Source: CAZNHL01 sp964572965
GTDB lineage: Bacteria; Bacteroidota; Bacteroidia; Cytophagales; UBA9547
Length of the DNA stretch: 64,000 nucleotides
Assembly (NCBI GenBank): GCA_964572965.1
Contig: CAZNHL010000001.1
Location: forward strand, 179,099-243,098
Reading direction: 5' to 3'
Part shown: one piece after another, positions 61,365 to 64,000 of the stretch
Layout of the letters: the number at the start of each line of letters is the position of its first letter
Numbering within the stretch: the first letter of the stretch is position 1
Translations under genes and position numbers: made by a program
Notes under the pieces: model-generated
Told to the model about the DNA's origin: nothing
Database searches by the model: none
What the model saw: the letters and a program-made list of their open reading frames with translations, nothing else

Positions 61365-61402
61365 CTAAAACAGTCAGATTTCAGACTGGCATTATTTCCG
61401 GT

Positions 61403-64000
61403 TTATTGCTTGATAAACCTCTGAATATACCTGTCATTCAGGTTTGTAATTTCAATAATATAAAAGCCTGCTTCTAAATCACCAACATACAAAGTCTTAT
61501 CATGAAGAACCGGAGCGCTCACAAGTCTGCCATGAGCATCAAAGATTTCAACTTTAGCAGCAGAAAGATCTTTTGAAGTGCCGATGTATAAATTGCTTTC
61601 AGCAGGGTTAGGATAAATTGTCAGATAATCTGCATTTGTCTGTGGATCTACAATATCTGTTGTTACGATATTTACAACCACATTAACAGGCTCCGAAACA
61701 GTAGCAGCATTTACATTGTCATAGGCTTTCACTGTAATAGTATAGGAACCGGCGCGTACATCTTCCCAGCTAAATATATATGGGCTGGTATTAACAGTAC
61801 CCAACAAAGTGGCACCATTGTAAAACTCTACTTTTGCAATAGTTCCATCCTGGTCTTTTGCATCAGCAGTAATTGAAATAGTAGCCGGTGCATTAAAAGC
61901 AGCTCCATCAACCGGAGTTATGATGCTTACTACAGGTGCCTTATTCGGATCAGAAACATTCACTGTCACTGCTGAAGAAGTAGTCTGGCCACCTTTGTCG
62001 TCTATGGCAACCGCAGTAATACTATGCGATCCTGCAGGAACATTCGTCCATGTAAATGAATAAGGAGACGATGTCGATTCCCCGATTTTAACGGCTCCAT
62101 CATAATATTCCACTTTTGTAATTGAACCATCACTGTCACTCGCCGTTGCTGAAATAACAATTGTATTGGCAGAAGGTGAAGAAGCGTCCACAGAAACTAG
62201 CGGTTTCTCGTTTTCATTTACTTTGACCGTAATGGGAGTGGAAGTTGTTGAAAGCCCAAGGTTGTCGTAAGCTTTTGCAGTAATGTTATAAGTACCGGCA
62301 GCTACATTTGTCCAATCATAGATGTATGGAGAATCAGTTGATGTTCCCAGCAAAGTTGTTCCGTTATAAAACTCCACTTTGTCAACAGAACCATCGGCAT
62401 CATTAGCTGTTGCTGTAAGCTTAATATCCGCAGCTGCCACATAAATAGCATTGTCATCCGGAGCCGTGATACTTACAGTAGGCGCCTCGTTAGGATTCAC
62501 AACAGTTACAGTTACTGCCGAGGAGGTAGCGGTTCCTCCTTTGTCGTCTGTTGCGACTGCTGTGATAGAATGAGTTCCGGCCGTTACACCAGTCAGTGTA
62601 GTTGTGTATGGTGAAGTAGTCGATGTACCCACTTTAGTAGTACCATTATAGTAATCTACCTTGGTAATTGATCCGTCCGCATCTGTTGCAGTTGCTGTAA
62701 TAGTAACTGTGTTCGGGGAAGGAGAAACAGCACTCACAGAAACTAACGGATTCTGATTCGCATTTACTTTTATCGTAATCAATGAAGAAACTGCAATAGC
62801 TCCTCTATTGTCTATAGCACGGGCAGTAATGGTATAACTACCAACTGCTACGTTTGTCCAGTTGTAAGAAAACGGACTCGTTAAATCTTCTCCCAGTTTT
62901 ACTGCTCCATTGTAAAACTCCACTTTAGCTACACTTCCGTCTGTATCTGCTGCATTTACTGCAATGTCTACATTAGCGGCAGCTACATAGGTAGCATTAT
63001 TCGCCGGTGCTGTAATGCTCACTGTAGGCAGCGCGTTAGCATACAATTGAGTCTGTGGAACTATTTCTTTTGGTAAAACAATGGTTGACCATGAAAGATG
63101 CGCTTCGGCTGTTCCGTTGTTTTCAAAATACTCCATCTTAATATCATACTTCTGACCTGCAACAAGTGCAACTGTACCACTGTATTCTGTACCATGGTCG
63201 TCAAGCCACTTATCAATAATCAGTTGGTTGTTTACCCAAAGTCTTCTGCCATTATCAGAGTTAATATAGAATGTATAAGTTCCTGTAGATTTAGCCTGTA
63301 CCTGACCTGTCCATCTTGCAGAGAACCCATCATTGTTGACAGCCGCATTGGGAGAACCATTATTCCATGTAAAATCAATTTTTGAATCAAGAGCGGTATA
63401 TACAGGAGTCTCAAAATTCTGACCATTGAAATAGTTAGCCCTTAACCCGTTTCCTGTCCCGATTACCTGATCTACAGGCGTAAATAGCCATTTAGAAGCA
63501 GCCTGTCCGGTATTATTCCATTGCCTTAATTCTGCACCTCTGGTATTATCCGGCACATCTGCTACTAAAGCCGAATGCTCAGAGATCATTTTGAATAAAC
63601 CATTACCGGCAGCTACAAGAATGAAATGCTGATTTTTACCGTTAGCGCTCTCCCATTGTGTAATTCTGGTACCTGCAGTATAAGAAAGGCCTAATACATC
63701 CAAAACTTTATTGCTGGCCACCTGCACAACTGTGTAGTTACCATCACCCAGGTGTTCAAACTTAAACTTCTGGGCATTGGTGCCATTGTAGGTCCATTGG
63801 CGTATAGCAGCGCCATTATCAGGCTTTGAATTGTCAAGATCGAGCGTGAAGCCGCTTTCACTGTTTTTCAGATAATAAGTACCTGCAAGCCCGGGGTTAC
63901 CATTTGGAATAACTTTCAGAGAAGTTACTTTATCGTTCCATGTGGCAGAGTAACAAGGTACATCATTAGTCATCGTAATAGAGGTACCGGTAAAATTATC
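61403..64000 (-). CDS. C-terminal part of a modular secreted protein (crystallin, ricin, PA14, five Ig repeats, T9SS); 5' end outside window
   Basis: The frame is open to the window edge, and the codons before the first internal ATG (63973) read DNFTGTSIT, part of a beta-gamma-crystallin repeat, so the gene starts beyond 64000. The visible 865 residues hold the end of that domain, a ricin-type trefoil, PA14 (YTFYINSDNGRRLWVNNQL), five Ig-like repeats of about 90 residues and a T9SS domain (IYPNPAESNLYIG). Any catalytic domain lies outside. By analogy with its neighbours it is probably another glycoside hydrolase or a binding protein. It follows the same minus-strand direction as the GH76 gene. 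Confidence 0.82.
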   Translation of the reverse strand, partial: DNFTGTSITMTNDVPCYSATWNDKVTSLKVIPNGNPGLAGTYYLKNSESGFTLDLDNSKPDNGAAIRQWTYNGTNAQKFKFEHLGDGNYTVVQVASNKVLDVLGLSYTAGTRITQWESANGKNQHFILVAAGNGLFKMISEHSALVADVPDNTRGAELRQWNNTGQAASKWLFTPVDQVIGTGNGLRANYFNGQNFETPVYTALDSKIDFTWNNGSPNAAVNNDGFSARWTGQVQAKSTGTYTFYINSDNGRRLWVNNQLIIDKWLDDHGTEYSGTVALVAGQKYDIKMEYFENNGTAEAHLSWSTIVLPKEIVPQTQLYANALPTVSITAPANNATYVAAANVDIAVNAADTDGSVAKVEFYNGAVKLGEDLTSPFSYNWTNVAVGSYTITARAIDNRGAIAVSSLITIKVNANQNPLVSVSAVSPSPNTVTITATATDADGSITKVDYYNGTTKVGTSTTSPYTTTLTGVTAGTHSITAVATDDKGGTATSSAVTVTVVNPNEAPTVSITAPDDNAIYVAAADIKLTATANDADGSVDKVEFYNGTTLLGTSTDSPYIYDWTNVAAGTYNITAKAYDNLGLSTTSTPITVKVNENEKPLVSVDASSPSANTIVISATASDSDGSITKVEYYDGAVKIGESTSSPYSFTWTNVPAGSHSITAVAIDDKGGQTTSSAVTVNVSDPNKAPVVSIITPVDGAAFNAPATISITADAKDQDGTIAKVEFYNGATLLGTVNTSPYIFSWEDVRAGSYTITVKAYDNVNAATVSEPVNVVVNIVTTDIVDPQTNADYLTIYPNPAESNLYIGTSKDLSAAKVEIFDAHGRLVSAPVLHDKTLYVGDLEAGFYIIEITNLNDRYIQRFIKQ

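Overview
The window comes from a Bacteroidota chromosome, most likely order Cytophagales (a Cytophaga/Sporocytophaga-like bacterium). The evidence is Bacteroidota-type promoters (TTG, 19 bp, TAnnTTTG), T9SS C-terminal sorting domains on large secreted proteins, lineage families such as DUF4293 and SiaB/SiaC-like proteins, and a moderately AT-rich composition. A run of 10 Ns at 48213-48222 shows that this is a draft scaffold. This placement is an inference from gene content.

Region 1 (1-22.5 kb) is core chromosome. It starts with the end of a TPR protein, then a SiaA/SiaB/SiaC-like phosphorylation switch (505-3241) with a membrane coiled-coil protein. A secreted M43 metalloprotease and a candidate small RNA follow. 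Housekeeping genes come next: comM/yifB, gmhA plus a lipid-exporter-type ABC transporter, a Wzi-like outer-membrane barrel, lysA, an unusual HisA-like protein that lacks a catalytic aspartate, DCC and DUF4293 proteins, nuoC, a SprT-like protein, two sister lipoproteins, der, uvrB, aroE and era.

Region 2 (22.65-40.29 kb) is an integrated genomic island in the 3' end of an initiator tRNA gene. A 16-bp repeat of the tRNA end lies at both borders. A tyrosine integrase, an excisionase-like protein, a VirE_N primase-like protein and a VapE-like ATPase sit at the right end. The cargo looks defensive: a complete type II CBASS operon (Cap4 nuclease-SAVED effector, CD-NTase, Cap2, Cap3), and a convergent three-gene operon encoding a DUF4209/HEPN-like protein, a membrane protein and a Lit-like metallopeptidase. 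A divergent XRE-regulated cluster encodes a 37-residue zinc ribbon, a PD-(D/E)XK protein, a small unknown and a UVR-motif protein, followed by a MORN-repeat protein. The last two cargo blocks are the best candidates for undescribed systems.

Region 3 (40.3-64 kb) is a secretome cluster for polysaccharide attack. It holds a T9SS repeat protein, a broken AraC-type gene, a DUF4874/DUF4832 protein, and a GH16 glucanase whose gene is interrupted by the assembly gap. It also holds a 1543-residue secreted protein joining beta-propellers, two carbohydrate-binding modules and a di-haem cytochrome, a PL8-type lyase, a GH76 mannanase, and a further modular protein cut by the window end. These proteins share interchangeable beta-gamma-crystallin, ricin-type, PA14, Ig-like and T9SS modules. 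They probably act together at the cell surface or outside the cell on complex wall polysaccharides. No SusC/SusD pair is present.
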